A DNA stretch of 64,000 bases from assembly GCF_045984285.3 (NCBI RefSeq), contig NZ_JBJQIK030000004.1, positions 62,001 to 126,000 on the forward strand, given 5' to 3'. The translations under genes and the position numbers were made by a program. The stretch comes from Rugamonas sp045984285 (GTDB lineage Bacteria > Pseudomonadota > Gammaproteobacteria > Burkholderiales > Burkholderiaceae_D). Below are positions 53,629-62,535 of this stretch, piece after piece; position 1 is the first letter of the stretch; each line of letters begins with the position of its first letter. A model generated the notes under the pieces. That model was not told where the DNA came from. It did no database searches and saw only the letters and a program-made list of their open reading frames with translations.

Positions 53629-55037
53629 CGGTACAGCTCCGCGGCGTACATCAGCGAGGCCGGATCGACCACACCGGTGAATTCCCCCGGCACCACGGTG
53701 CTTGTGGCGGGCGCCGTGAGCAGGAAGCGCGCCACCGCCAGCACCTGGGCCTGCACCTGCGTCCCGGCGGGCACCGGACAGGAGAGCAATGGGATGTACA
53801 TCAGCCTGCGCCCCTTGCGGCCGGGCAGCGCGGGCGCGGTCTGGTAGGAGGAACCCGAGTTTGAATATGGCGCAATCAGCGGATAGCCGATGGCGGTGGT
53901 GGATGGGGAGCCGGGATAGAGCGAAGGCATCTGCGTACGCGACAGCGCCGCATTGGCCGGATAGCTGCGCGCAGGACCGTAGGCCCACAGCACGCCATAG
54001 TTGCCGGGCGCCGTGGCCGCCAGCGGCGGCGCGAGGTCGGCGATAGTTTGCAGCGGCAGGCCGGCGCCGGTCGGCGCCGTTTGCGCGGTGATACCGGTGA
54101 CGGCGTTGTTCATCCAGCTCGGCGCAGCGTAGGACTTCACATTGGTATCCGGCGGCGCGCCGCCGGTGCTGCAGGCGGGCGTGCCGGTGTAGGTGCCGAA
54201 GCGCGAATTGAGCCGGCTCCACATGTCCGCGCCGCTACTGCGGCGCAGGTTCAGCGCACCGCCCGCGAGGTTCAGGTAGGCCACTTCGCCGTTGCAGAGA
54301 AAGGGCGCCATCGCGGCATCCTCGGTGTTGGACGGCACGTTCGGGCGGCCCGGCGCATCCACCGGGTTCACCAGGAACAGCTCGCCGCTGGTGGCGCCTG
54401 CCGCGGGGTTCATCTGCAGCAGGTTGTAGTTCACGCCATGGCGGAAACCGTATTCCACGATCTCGCTGACCGGCGTGGCGGCCGGGTTGAGGCGCTGTGC
54501 AGTGGGCGTGCTGCTCATTGCGCAGATGGCGAAAGGCGTGATGCCCAGCCGTGATTTGCCCGCCACCGCCACCGCGCTGAGATCCGCCGCGACTGCGCTG
54601 GGCAGGAAAGCGTCGATGAACACGGCGGACACGCTGCGCAGCGAGGCGGCCAGCTGGCCGGTATCGACGCGCGCATAACGCATGGTGTCGGCGCTGGCGG
54701 CCGCCGCGCCCGCACTGAGCCAGGCGCTGTCCGGTGCGTCCGGATCGGCACTGAAGCTCAGCGCCCGCGGGTTCCATGTGATCGGTGCACCGGCCACCAG
54801 GGCCTGCTGCGCAATCAGCTGCGCGCGCGCCGCGGCATTATTGATGCCGGCTGCCGTGCCGTTCAGCTGGTGCGCCGCCGCCATCGCAATCTTGTCCGCC
54901 GCATTCTGCAGCTGCAGCTTGCGGTAGTACACCAGGCTCAGGTCCAGCGACATGCCGACGAAGGCCAGGATGACCGTGACCATCACGGCATAGATCACCA
55001 GGAAGGCGCCGCGCTGGCGATGCAGGGACTCGTTCAT
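53625..55037 (-). CDS. tadG: TadG-like pilus assembly protein
   Basis: ATG 55037, overlapping the small lipoprotein gene (ATGA), gives 470 residues. The N terminus (MNESLHRQRGAFLVIYAVMVTVILAFVGMSLDLS...YYRKLQLQNAADKIAMAAA) is the TadE/TadG-type pilin-like anchor. A large, Ala/Pro/Ser-rich secreted region follows without a recognised von Willebrand domain. Role in the pilus is not well defined. Confidence 0.83.
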   Translation of the reverse strand: MNESLHRQRGAFLVIYAVMVTVILAFVGMSLDLSLVYYRKLQLQNAADKIAMAAAHQLNGTAAGINNAAARAQLIAQQALVAGAPITWNPRALSFSADPDAPDSAWLSAGAAAASADTMRYARVDTGQLAASLRSVSAVFIDAFLPSAVAADLSAVAVAGKSRLGITPFAICAMSSTPTAQRLNPAATPVSEIVEYGFRHGVNYNLLQMNPAAGATSGELFLVNPVDAPGRPNVPSNTEDAAMAPFLCNGEVAYLNLAGGALNLRRSSGADMWSRLNSRFGTYTGTPACSTGGAPPDTNVKSYAAPSWMNNAVTGITAQTAPTGAGLPLQTIADLAPPLAATAPGNYGVLWAYGPARSYPANAALSRTQMPSLYPGSPSTTAIGYPLIAPYSNSGSSYQTAPALPGRKGRRLMYIPLLSCPVPAGTQVQAQVLAVARFLLTAPATSTVVPGEFTGVVDPASLMYAAELYR

Positions 55038-55309
55038 TTTTGCCCCGTTACGCCGACGGTGAAAGCGCCGGTCTGCTGCACCGGCTCGGAGAAGGACTTC
55101 TGGTAACGCTGCTGCGCAGACGCCGCGCTGCGGCCATCCTGGCCTGCCGTACTGTCGCGGCGGCGGCTCGTATCCGGCTCGAGCACCTGCTGCGCAAAAG
55201 CGGCGCGGGTAATTTCGCCCTCGGGCTGGCGCGGCGGCGGCGCGCTCGCGTGCAGTGCCGCGCAGCCGGCGGCGCCGGCGCAGAGCATGAGCAGTAATTG
55301 GCGTGTCAT
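55034..55309 (-). CDS. Small lipoprotein in the Tad locus
   Basis: ATG 55309 with AGGAG 8 bp upstream gives 91 residues; an earlier ATG at 55324 overlaps the secretin stop. Lipobox AAGC (MTRQLLLMLCAGAAGC), then a hydrophilic Gln/Arg-rich body. Position between rcpA and tadG is that of rcpB-like or pilotin-like genes, but no sequence likeness was recognised. Confidence 0.7.
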   Translation of the reverse strand: MTRQLLLMLCAGAAGCAALHASAPPPRQPEGEITRAAFAQQVLEPDTSRRRDSTAGQDGRSAASAQQRYQKSFSEPVQQTGAFTVGVTGQK

Positions 55310-55320
55310 GGCGATGCTCC

Positions 55321-56811
55321 TCATTTGAGGCGGTAGCCGGAGGGGCGCGGCGCATCCGCGCCGGCGGCAGGCGGTGCGGCAGGCTCCAGCCGCCCGCCGA
55401 GAAAGAGTTCCGCCCGGCCCGTGCTGCCCACCGCATCGGTCGGCAGCACGGGCGCGGCGGGCAGCGGCTTGACCAGGCGTGCCGTAATCACGAACAGCAG
55501 CTCGCTGCGGTCCTGCTGGAAGTCGGTGCTGCGGAACAGGGCGCCGAGCACGGGAACCTCGCCCAGCAGCGGCAGGCCGTGGATGCTGCTCACCTGGTTG
55601 TTGCGGATCAGGCCACCGATGGCGAAGCTCTGGCCGTCATGCAGCTGCACCGTGGTCATGGCGCGGCGCGTGGTGATCAGCGGCAGGATGGCGCGCGCAT
55701 TGATTCCCTGCGCATTGATGCCCACGCCGTCGCGCGACAGTTCGGATACCTCGGGCGCCACATGCAGGCTGATACGGCCGCCGGACAGCACGGTGGGCGT
55801 GAAGCGCAGGCCCACGCCGAACTCCTTTTCCTCCAGCGTTACCTTGTTGTTCTCCTGCTCCACCGGCACCAGGATCTTGCCGCCCGCGAGGAAGCTGCCT
55901 TCCTGCCCGCTGATGGCCACCAGCGTAGGCTCGGCCAGCAGGCGCACCAGGCCATTCTGCCGGTCCGCTTCAATGGCCAGGCGGTTGCCATTCGATTTGG
56001 TGAGGTTGATGCCACCGCCCGCCATGCCGCTCAGGAAATCGGCCGCCACCGTCGCGGTCCAGCTGCCGATGCCGCGTTTGAGGGCAAGGCCGCCTTCCAG
56101 CGTATCCAGCAGGGTGCGCGAGACTTCGGCGATCTTCACTTCCAGCATCACCTGCTGCGGCGCACGCACGTTCAGCAGGTTCACGATGCGGGCCTGGGAT
56201 GGCGTGGGCGCCGCATTGGCCTGCAGCGGCGGCAAGGTGGGACCGCGCTGGTCGTCCTCGCCGCGCGTGTCGCCGCGGGCATCCCGGCTGTCGCGCAGGT
56301 TGCGCAGGGGGCGGCGCACATAGGCCTGCGCGAGTTCCAGCGCCCGCGCCAGCACCACGCCGTCTTCCACGGTGCCGCTCAGCACCAGCGAATCCGCCGC
56401 CGCGCTGACGCGTATGTCCTTCTCTTCCGGCAGGTGCCGGGCCAGTGCCGCCTGCAGTCCGCCTGCGTCCATGGCCACCGTCACATCCAGCATGGTGCAG
56501 GCGCCGCTGCGGCCCTGCACGATCAGGTTGGTGGCGCCGATTTCGGCGCCCAGCAGATAAAGGGTTTGCGGCGCCACCAGCATGGCCTGCAGCACGCCCG
56601 GGTTGCCTACGCTGCGGCTGGCCACCGGCTCCGGCAGGCGGTAGAGCATGGATTTTCCCAGCTGGATCGAGAGCGCAGCAGGCGTGCCGGGCTCGCCGCT
56701 GCATTGCGGCCCTTCGCTGCGCACGGCTGCGGCAGCTGCTGCAGGGGTTGCGCCGGCGCTGGAAGCCAGCAACAGCCCGGCCGCGGCGGCAAGGATTCGA
56801 TGGCGGTGCAT
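55321..56811 (-). CDS. rcpA: Tad pilus outer-membrane secretin RcpA (CpaC)
   Basis: 496-residue precursor with a signal peptide (MHRHRILAAAAGLLLASSAGA), an N-terminal BON/pilus-N region (about 45-170) and the secretin domain (VNLLNVRAPQQVMLEVKIAEVSR ... GGLIRNNQVSSIHGLPLLGEVPVLGALFRS). Forms the channel through which the Flp pilus leaves. GAGGAGC site before the ATG. Confidence 0.96.
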   Translation of the reverse strand: MHRHRILAAAAGLLLASSAGATPAAAAAAVRSEGPQCSGEPGTPAALSIQLGKSMLYRLPEPVASRSVGNPGVLQAMLVAPQTLYLLGAEIGATNLIVQGRSGACTMLDVTVAMDAGGLQAALARHLPEEKDIRVSAAADSLVLSGTVEDGVVLARALELAQAYVRRPLRNLRDSRDARGDTRGEDDQRGPTLPPLQANAAPTPSQARIVNLLNVRAPQQVMLEVKIAEVSRTLLDTLEGGLALKRGIGSWTATVAADFLSGMAGGGINLTKSNGNRLAIEADRQNGLVRLLAEPTLVAISGQEGSFLAGGKILVPVEQENNKVTLEEKEFGVGLRFTPTVLSGGRISLHVAPEVSELSRDGVGINAQGINARAILPLITTRRAMTTVQLHDGQSFAIGGLIRNNQVSSIHGLPLLGEVPVLGALFRSTDFQQDRSELLFVITARLVKPLPAAPVLPTDAVGSTGRAELFLGGRLEPAAPPAAGADAPRPSGYRLK

Positions 56812-56820
56812 GGCTGCTCC

Positions 56821-57660
56821 TCAAAGGCATTCCTTGCTGCTGCGAAGACCATCGATCGCGCCGATGCAGTAGCGCGGCGGCTCGGCGCGGCTCTGGGCCG
56901 GCGCGGGTGCAGGCGGCGGCAAGACAGCAAGCTGTGTTGCCGGCGGCGCCCCCGGCAGGCCGGCGGCGCCAAGCAAAGTTCCTTTGGTTGCGCCGGATGT
57001 GGTGCCGGGATGCGGATCGACCTGGTTGCGCAGCACCAGCGACAGGCTGCCCACGCTGCGCGCCAGGTCCAGTTCCTCCGCCTGCTCCGGCGTTACTTCA
57101 AGAGTCACCGCGTTCACTACGCGGGGCCGCGTTTCGTCGCGCCCTACTTCCTGGGCCACGGCCAGCACCAGGATCCGTTCCAGCACGATTTTCGAGATGG
57201 CGTGTTCGTGCCTGGCGCCGGCTTCGGTCTGCGTGTTGACCAGGATATCGACGAAGTTGCCGGGCAGGGCGAAGCCCGCCACGCCCACCACGTCGTTCAC
57301 GCGCACGGTAATGGCGCGCTTGCCTTCGCCGATCAGTGCGGACAAGCCGCCCATGGTGCCGGCCGGCGCCAGCCGCGCCTCGGTCAGCGCTTCGCCGCGC
57401 AGGATGCTGGTTTTCAGCACGCGGCCATTCAGGGTGGAGGGATCGCGCACGGCGCCTGCGGGCAGGCTGTCCGAGGGCCAGTCGGCCAGCTTCAGCATGT
57501 CCGGCGTCAGGCGCTGGCCAAGGCTGACGTCCGCCGCGGCCACCACCACGCGCTCGGCGTTCGGCGTCTGGCGCAGCAGCCAGCGCGAGGCCAGCATGAC
57601 TGCGGCCAGCCCGGACACCACGGCCAGCGCCAGCATCAGCAGTGCGCGCCGGTACTTCAT
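56821..57660 (-). CDS. rcpC: Tad pilus assembly protein RcpC (CpaB)
   Basis: 279-residue protein with an N-terminal anchor (MKYRRALLMLALAVVSGLAAVML), a SAF domain (about 38-100; VVVAAADVSLGQRLTPDML) and the RcpC/CpaB domain (FALPGNFVDILVNTQT). Pro-rich tail with two Cys. Overlaps the ATPase gene by 4 bp; it stands next to the secretin as in other tad loci. Confidence 0.95.
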   Translation of the reverse strand: MKYRRALLMLALAVVSGLAAVMLASRWLLRQTPNAERVVVAAADVSLGQRLTPDMLKLADWPSDSLPAGAVRDPSTLNGRVLKTSILRGEALTEARLAPAGTMGGLSALIGEGKRAITVRVNDVVGVAGFALPGNFVDILVNTQTEAGARHEHAISKIVLERILVLAVAQEVGRDETRPRVVNAVTLEVTPEQAEELDLARSVGSLSLVLRNQVDPHPGTTSGATKGTLLGAAGLPGAPPATQLAVLPPPAPAPAQSRAEPPRYCIGAIDGLRSSKECL

Positions 57661-59018
57661 TCTATCCTCGCAAACAGGCTGGATTCGCTGCCGGAGGACA
57701 GCTGCGGCGCGGCGGCGGCGAACATGCTGGCCCAGGCCTGGTCCATGGCCGCGACGCTGGCGCGCGGCGGCTGGCCGCCATAGGCGGCGAAGTCCACGAT
57801 GCGGCCCAGGATCTCGCGCGGGAAGCAGGCCAGCAGCGGCTGGCCGCTGCCCCGGTGCAGTTCATCGACCAGGTAGGCCAGCGCGCCTTCATCCGCGTCC
57901 ACGCCGATGGCGCGGCACTGCTGGCGGAACAGCAGGCGGTAAGCCGCATCCGGCAGCGGCCCCAAATGCAGCTTGTAGCCGACCCGGCGCAGCGCGCCCG
58001 CATCGAGCAGCAGCTCCGGCTCCTGGCTCGTCACCAGCGCCAGCACGGCGTGGAAAGGCACGGCGAATTCGCTGGCGCCCTGCAGCGAGAGCACGTCCTG
58101 CTGCTGTTCCAGCGGGCGGGCAAAGCGCGCCAGCAGTTCGTCCGCCGGCACGCGCTGGCGGCCCAGGTCATCCACGATCAGCAGGCCGTGGTTCGCCTTC
58201 AGGTGCGATGGCGCCTGATGGCAGCCGTGCAGCGCGTCGCGCCGCAGGTCCAGCATGGGCTGCGTGAGTTCGGCGCCCAGTTGCACCACGGGGCGCTGGC
58301 ACAGGGCCCAGCGCGCGTCCGTATTGCGGCCGCCGCCATGGCGCGTCTGCTGCGGCAGCGTGGGCGCCTGGTGCACGGCGGGATCGTAGAGGCGCACGAT
58401 CTCGGGCCCCACCGCCAGCGCATACGGCACGCCGATCACGCCCTGCAGCAGGCTGCCCAGCTTGCGCGCCAGCGTCGATTTGCCGCTGCCCGAAGGACCG
58501 TAGAGAAACAGCGCGCGGCCCGAATGCAGCGCCGCGCCGATCACCTCGCGCGCCTGCGGCGGCGTGCAGTCTTCGGCAAACACCGCGGCAATGTCCTGCG
58601 CCGTCACGCGCGGCAGCGCGGCAGCCTGGCGCTGGGCGATGGCGCGGTACACGTCCAGCGGCACCGGCGCCGGGCCGGTATAGGCGCTGCGTTCCAGCCA
58701 GGCCGCGGCGCGCTGCCGGCCGGGGCCGGTGAGCTGGTACTGGATATCGATATCGGATTCGCCGCGCCAGGCAATTTCCGCCATCTGCTCGGCCACCAGG
58801 TAGTCGAGCACTTCGCGCAGCACGCTGACCGGCAGGCGCAGGCGGGTGGCCAGCACCGGCAGGTGCGCCTTGCCGCAGACATACAGGGTCTTTGCGCACA
58901 GCTCGCACAGCAGGCTCAGTTCAAGGCCGGTTTCCTGTACCGAGCGCGGCGCTTGCGGCAGTACCGGCCAGCCGGCGTCCTTGTCTTGCCCTGTGCTTGC
59001 TTGGGAATGCTCGATCAT
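57657..59018 (-). CDS. Winged-helix/AAA-type ATPase of the Tad locus, uncharacterised
   Basis: 453-residue protein. The first 105 residues look like a winged-helix or sensor domain (HLPVLATRLRLPVSVLREVL ... YQLTGPGRQRA) with Cys at 38, 41 and 48. An AAA core follows with Walker A GPSGSGKST (174-182), Walker B LLIVDDLGRQ (about 279-288), a sensor-1-like LALVTSQEP and a C-terminal helical lid. It is not TadA or TadZ, yet it overlaps rcpC by 4 bp and sits inside the flp-rcp gene row, so it probably serves the pilus, perhaps as a regulator or remodelling factor. AGGAGA site before the ATG. Confidence 0.78.
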   Translation of the reverse strand: MIEHSQASTGQDKDAGWPVLPQAPRSVQETGLELSLLCELCAKTLYVCGKAHLPVLATRLRLPVSVLREVLDYLVAEQMAEIAWRGESDIDIQYQLTGPGRQRAAAWLERSAYTGPAPVPLDVYRAIAQRQAAALPRVTAQDIAAVFAEDCTPPQAREVIGAALHSGRALFLYGPSGSGKSTLARKLGSLLQGVIGVPYALAVGPEIVRLYDPAVHQAPTLPQQTRHGGGRNTDARWALCQRPVVQLGAELTQPMLDLRRDALHGCHQAPSHLKANHGLLIVDDLGRQRVPADELLARFARPLEQQQDVLSLQGASEFAVPFHAVLALVTSQEPELLLDAGALRRVGYKLHLGPLPDAAYRLLFRQQCRAIGVDADEGALAYLVDELHRGSGQPLLACFPREILGRIVDFAAYGGQPPRASVAAMDQAWASMFAAAAPQLSSGSESSLFARIE

Positions 59019-59087
59019 GCCGTTTCTCCTGTTGAGGACACGATGTTAGCGAGACGTTTCCTGTTGGATATTGACGCGCAGCAAAAG

Positions 59088-59528
59088 CTAGCGTTGCTGC
59101 CAGACCAGCCAGGCCATGGTGCCGAACGCGATGGCCACGCCGTAAGGCATGCCGCTGCGCTCCTGTTCCGCCGCATGGCCGTAGGACAGCCACAGCATGG
59201 CGAGCACGCCGCCGCACAGCGCCGCCAGCATGGCGGCCACGAGGGCGGCAGCCGGGCCGAGGAAGGCGCCCACCATCGCCATCAGCTTCACATCGCCGGC
59301 GGCCATGCCGCGCAGCAGGTACAAGGGCAGGAAGACCAGCAGTCCCGCCACGGCGCCGCCGGCGCAGTCCAGTGCAACAGACCACTCCGGTTCGGCAAGG
59401 CAGCGCAGCACCAGCGCCAGCAGCAGGCCCGCCGCCACCAGCACATTCGGTATCTTGCGCAGCGCCAGGTCTGTGGCGGCCGCCTGGGTAACGAGCCACA
59501 GCAATACCATTTCGCTCGCGCTGAGCAT
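59088..59528 (-). CDS. tadV: Tad prepilin peptidase (TadV/CpaA)
   Basis: Membrane aspartyl protease of 146 residues (short form, without the methylase domain). The two catalytic Asp are in AATDLALRKIPN and AAGDVKLMAMVG (GxGD-type). About four to five membrane segments. It processes Flp and the TadE-like pilins. The ATG at 59528 has no SD and lies 4 bp after a terminator hairpin; an internal ATG at 59510 is an alternative. Confidence 0.94.
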   Translation of the reverse strand: MLSASEMVLLWLVTQAAATDLALRKIPNVLVAAGLLLALVLRCLAEPEWSVALDCAGGAVAGLLVFLPLYLLRGMAAGDVKLMAMVGAFLGPAAALVAAMLAALCGGVLAMLWLSYGHAAEQERSGMPYGVAIAFGTMAWLVWQQR

Positions 59529-59531
59529 GGC

Positions 59532-59560
59532 AAAAAAGACCCCCGGTCCGGAGACCGGGG
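59532..59560 (-). terminator. Intrinsic terminator between flp and the rest of the Tad operon
   Basis: On the minus strand CCCCGGT (stem 59554-59560/59541-59547, loop CTCCGG) is followed by GTCTTTTTT. It follows flp by 11 bp and ends directly before tadV, so most transcripts should stop after the pilin gene and only readthrough would reach the assembly genes. Confidence 0.8.
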
Positions 59561-59571
59561 ATCAACCTCGT

Positions 59572-59751
59572 TCAGGCGCCGTTCAGCTGATTGACTATCG
59601 AGGCAAAAGCAGAGGTCAGGCCGCCGTTCAGCGTGGCGAACAGGGTGCCGAGCGCGGCCGCCATCAAGGCCGCGATCAGACCATATTCGATGGCCGTAAT
59701 GCCCCCTTCGTCCCGCACGAACTGCCGTACTGCTCCTATCAGTGCGTTCAT
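59572..59751 (-). CDS. flp: Flp-family type IVb pilin
   Basis: ATG 59751 after AAGGAGC; 59 residues. Basic leader MNALIGAVRQFVRDEGG, then ITAIEYGLIAALMAAALGTLF: cleavage follows the Gly, with the Glu+5 and the adjacent Tyr (EY) diagnostic of Flp pilins. Major subunit of the Tad pilus and the first gene of the locus. Confidence 0.96.
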   Translation of the reverse strand: MNALIGAVRQFVRDEGGITAIEYGLIAALMAAALGTLFATLNGGLTSAFASIVNQLNGA

Positions 59752-60165
59752 GATGTGCTCCTTGAAGTAGTAAGAAGACTCTGACGCCGACTGCGCGCCA
59801 TTGCCTCCACTATAGGAGTTATGCCTCGTGGCAAGTTGACGGTACGCAAGTTTTCCGCATGGAATCTTTTGATCTGGCGCGACGCAGAAATGCGACAACT
59901 ACGGGCTCTCTGCCAAGTTGGAGAGCTCCAAGGCCCGCCCAGCAGCTGAGCTTGATCTGGCGGGCGCTGCTGCCGAAAAGTGAACGGTAAAATCGCAAAG
60001 ATTACAAAGAAATTTCGCAAAGGATAATTGCCTGAAATGCAAAAAGCCTTTATGCTGATCAGCTGTCCTTCAGAAAGGCTCCGTGCTTCTCGTCACTGCG
60101 CGCCTTGATACAAGGAAACACTGGCGGCTTGCTGCAATGAGTATTGAATTATTCAGAGATCGAGC
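59752..60165. other. 414-bp gap between flp and the GGDEF gene
   Basis: Divergent promoter region for flp (minus) and the diguanylate cyclase (plus). The flp side holds a TATAGT -10 (see separate entry). An imperfect hairpin CCCGCCCAG...CTGGCGGG lies at about 59935-59966. AT-rich stretches (59990-60060) precede the cyclase gene, without a clear -35/-10 pair. No ORF here looks coding. Confidence 0.5.
59809..59814 (-). promoter_or_regulatory. Candidate -10 element of flp
   Basis: TATAGT on the minus strand 58 bp before the flp start. No -35 at standard spacing; it may depend on an activator. Confidence 0.35.
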
Positions 60166-61212
60166 ATGGATTCCCTACTGAAACACATGGTGGACATGAC
60201 CGGCCACCGCGATCACACGATGCTGGACATCTCCGTGATCTCGGCGGTGCAGGAACTCGCGTGTGCCAGCCGCACCCGCGTGCTCTCGCTCGCCGCCGTG
60301 CGGGGACAACTCTTTGTGCGGCCGCGCGCTGTGATCAATGCCGGCTCGGCGGCCCGCATGGAGGACCTGAGCGATCCCTCCAACCCCGGTGAACCGATCA
60401 GCAACTTCCCGGCACTGGCGGCCTGCATCGTGCGCCACGAATCGAATGCAGATACGGTGGATGCGCAAGGCAACCATACGCTGTGGATGCCGATCTGGAT
60501 CGGCGACAAGGCCAGCACCTGCCTGGAGATCGTCAATCCCACGCCCTACACCAGCGACACCATCCACATCATCGGCGGCGTGGTCAGCGTGTACCGCAAC
60601 TTCCAGAACCTGCTGGACTACAGCGAGCGCGATTCGCTTACCGGCCTGCTGAACCGCAAGACCTTCGACGACCAGCTGGCCAAGATGCTCAGCGCCAGCA
60701 ACGAAAGCGACACGGTGTCGCTGCCGCCGGGCGACACGGAACGCCGCCATCACCACGAAGAAGAGAAGCAGTGGCTGGCCGTGGTGGACGTGGACCACTT
60801 CAAGCATGTGAACGACAAGTTCGGCCACCTGTACGGCGACGAAGTGCTGATCCTCATCGCCAACCTGCTGCAGTCTTCCTTCCGCGCCCAGGACCGCGTG
60901 TTCCGCTTCGGCGGCGAGGAGTTCGTGGTGCTGCTGCGTTCCACCACGCTGGAGAACGCGAAGAAGATCATCGACCGCTTCCGCATGAATGTGGAGCAGC
61001 ACGACTTCCCGCAGGTGGGCAAAGTGACCGTGAGCGTGGGCTTCGTCAGCATCAGCGCCTTCGAAGCGCCGGTGATCATCCTGGGCCGCGCCGACCAGGC
61101 GCTGTATTACGCGAAGAGCCACGGCAGGAATATGTCCTGCCATTACGATGAACTGGTGAGCGGCGGCCTGCTGCAGACCGTCGAATCGAACGATACCGCT
61201 GAATTCTTCTAA
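60166..61212 (+). CDS. Diguanylate cyclase (GGDEF domain)
   Basis: 348-residue protein making cyclic di-GMP. The N-terminal 145 residues form a sensor of unknown type (GAF-like by length, no clear ligand motif). The GGDEF domain (about 150-330) has active GGEEF (249-253) and an intact inhibitory I-site RAQD (240-243) five residues before. A His/Glu-rich insertion (ERRHHHEEE, about 192-200) sits in the early GGDEF domain, where most cyclases have none. No membrane segment. Converges on the HD-GYP gene with a 4-bp overlap of the ends. Confidence 0.94.
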   Translation: MDSLLKHMVDMTGHRDHTMLDISVISAVQELACASRTRVLSLAAVRGQLFVRPRAVINAGSAARMEDLSDPSNPGEPISNFPALAACIVRHESNADTVDAQGNHTLWMPIWIGDKASTCLEIVNPTPYTSDTIHIIGGVVSVYRNFQNLLDYSERDSLTGLLNRKTFDDQLAKMLSASNESDTVSLPPGDTERRHHHEEEKQWLAVVDVDHFKHVNDKFGHLYGDEVLILIANLLQSSFRAQDRVFRFGGEEFVVLLRSTTLENAKKIIDRFRMNVEQHDFPQVGKVTVSVGFVSISAFEAPVIILGRADQALYYAKSHGRNMSCHYDELVSGGLLQTVESNDTAEFF

Positions 61213-62429
61213 TTCAGCGTCATAAACCGCATCGGGTCTACATTCCACTTGGCCGGCGTTTCGTGGCCAACGATCTTGTCCGCGCCGCCCGCCCCCATGG
61301 GGCGCGACAGGTCCACCGTTTCCGGCTTGATGTAGAGGTTCTTCTTGGTGTGGAAGAACACGTTCACTTTCGGCGCCAGCAGGTTGGTTTCATGCGGCTC
61401 CACCACCACGCCCAGGCGGCCCGATTCCAGCAGCACCAGCGTGCCCACCGGGTAGATGCCCACGCAGCGCATGAACTCCTGCACCATCTGCGGATTGAAG
61501 TGGAATTTGCTCCACTCGTAGATCTTGCGCAACGCCGCCGCGGCGGACATGCCCTTGTGGTAGCAGCGGTCCGCCGTAATGGCGTCGTACACGTCCACAA
61601 TGGCCGCCATCTGGGCCAGTTCGCTGATGCTGTCGCCGGCCTGCTTGTCGGGATAGCCGCTGCCGTCGCGCCGCTCGTGGTGGTGGCGCGTGATGTCGAG
61701 CGCAATCTGCGGCACTTCCGGCGACTGGCGCAGGATGTTGTAGCCGTCTTCCGGATGCTTGCGGATGATGGCGAATTCCTCGTCCGTCAGCGGGCCGGGT
61801 TTATTCAGGATGGCGTCCGGCACCAGGGCCTTGCCCGTATCGTGCAGCAGGCCGCCGAGGCCGGCCTGGCGCGTGATTTCGGGGTCCATGCCGCGCGAAT
61901 TGCAGAAGGCCACCAGCAGCGCGCACACGCTTACCGAATGCAGGAAGGTGTAGTCGTCCTTGGTCTTGATGCGCAGGAGGCCCAGCAGCGCGCCCGGATT
62001 GCGCAGGATGGATTCGGTAATGTTCTGAACCACTGGCTGCACGGCGCCGATTTCCACCGCCTTGCCAAGGCGCACGTCGGCCATCACATTGCGCACCACG
62101 CCGGAAGCTTGGTTGCGGATCTGGGCCGCGCGCTGCAGCTCCTCGCTCAGCGAGGTCTTGACGATGCGGATAGGCTGCGCCGCCAGCTCCTCCACCTCGC
62201 GCTCGGTGGCCTGCTGCGCTTCTGCCAGCGTGGGCGCATCCTGCACGTCGAGGCCTTTGCTGGCATCGATGACAACATCGTGAATGCCTGCCTTGATGAT
62301 CTTGCGGATTTCCTCTTCCTCCGTCAGCAAAAAGCGGTTGCGGACGAATGGATGGGTCATCCAGTCGCAGCTAAGGTCATGAATGAACATGCCCACCTTG
62401 AGCTGGGACGAATCGACTTTCTTTAACAT
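61209..62429 (-). CDS. HD-GYP-type cyclic di-GMP phosphodiesterase
   Basis: 406-residue protein with an N-terminal DUF3391-type domain (about 1-110; SQLKVGMFIHDL) and an HD-GYP domain (about 145-330). The metal-binding HD is H196-D197 (LLHDTGK), followed by RKHPEDGY, TRHHHERRDGSGYP (GYP 258-260) and AAIVDVYDAIT, all of which look intact. It would degrade c-di-GMP and so oppose the neighbouring cyclase. Start MLKKVDSSQ. Confidence 0.95.
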   Translation of the reverse strand: MLKKVDSSQLKVGMFIHDLSCDWMTHPFVRNRFLLTEEEEIRKIIKAGIHDVVIDASKGLDVQDAPTLAEAQQATEREVEELAAQPIRIVKTSLSEELQRAAQIRNQASGVVRNVMADVRLGKAVEIGAVQPVVQNITESILRNPGALLGLLRIKTKDDYTFLHSVSVCALLVAFCNSRGMDPEITRQAGLGGLLHDTGKALVPDAILNKPGPLTDEEFAIIRKHPEDGYNILRQSPEVPQIALDITRHHHERRDGSGYPDKQAGDSISELAQMAAIVDVYDAITADRCYHKGMSAAAALRKIYEWSKFHFNPQMVQEFMRCVGIYPVGTLVLLESGRLGVVVEPHETNLLAPKVNVFFHTKKNLYIKPETVDLSRPMGAGGADKIVGHETPAKWNVDPMRFMTLN

Positions 62430-62535
62430 GATCGGCCAGAAGTGAGGGGAGAAGGGATCGGGAGGAGCTAGAATGAGTATATCAAAAATAGTTGCCCAAA
62501 AGGACTAACTGAGGCCGGGGGAGACAAACTTTCAC

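Noticed and set aside
55303..57783. 826-aa plus-strand open frame
   Set aside because: Antisense to rcpA and rcpC, which have clear domains; low-complexity Arg/His/Gln translation.
57642..59594. 650-aa plus-strand open frame
   Set aside because: Antisense shadow of the AAA ATPase and tadV.
59752..60165. Sigma-54 promoter for flp
   Set aside because: GG and GC dinucleotides were found but none with the required 10-bp spacing.
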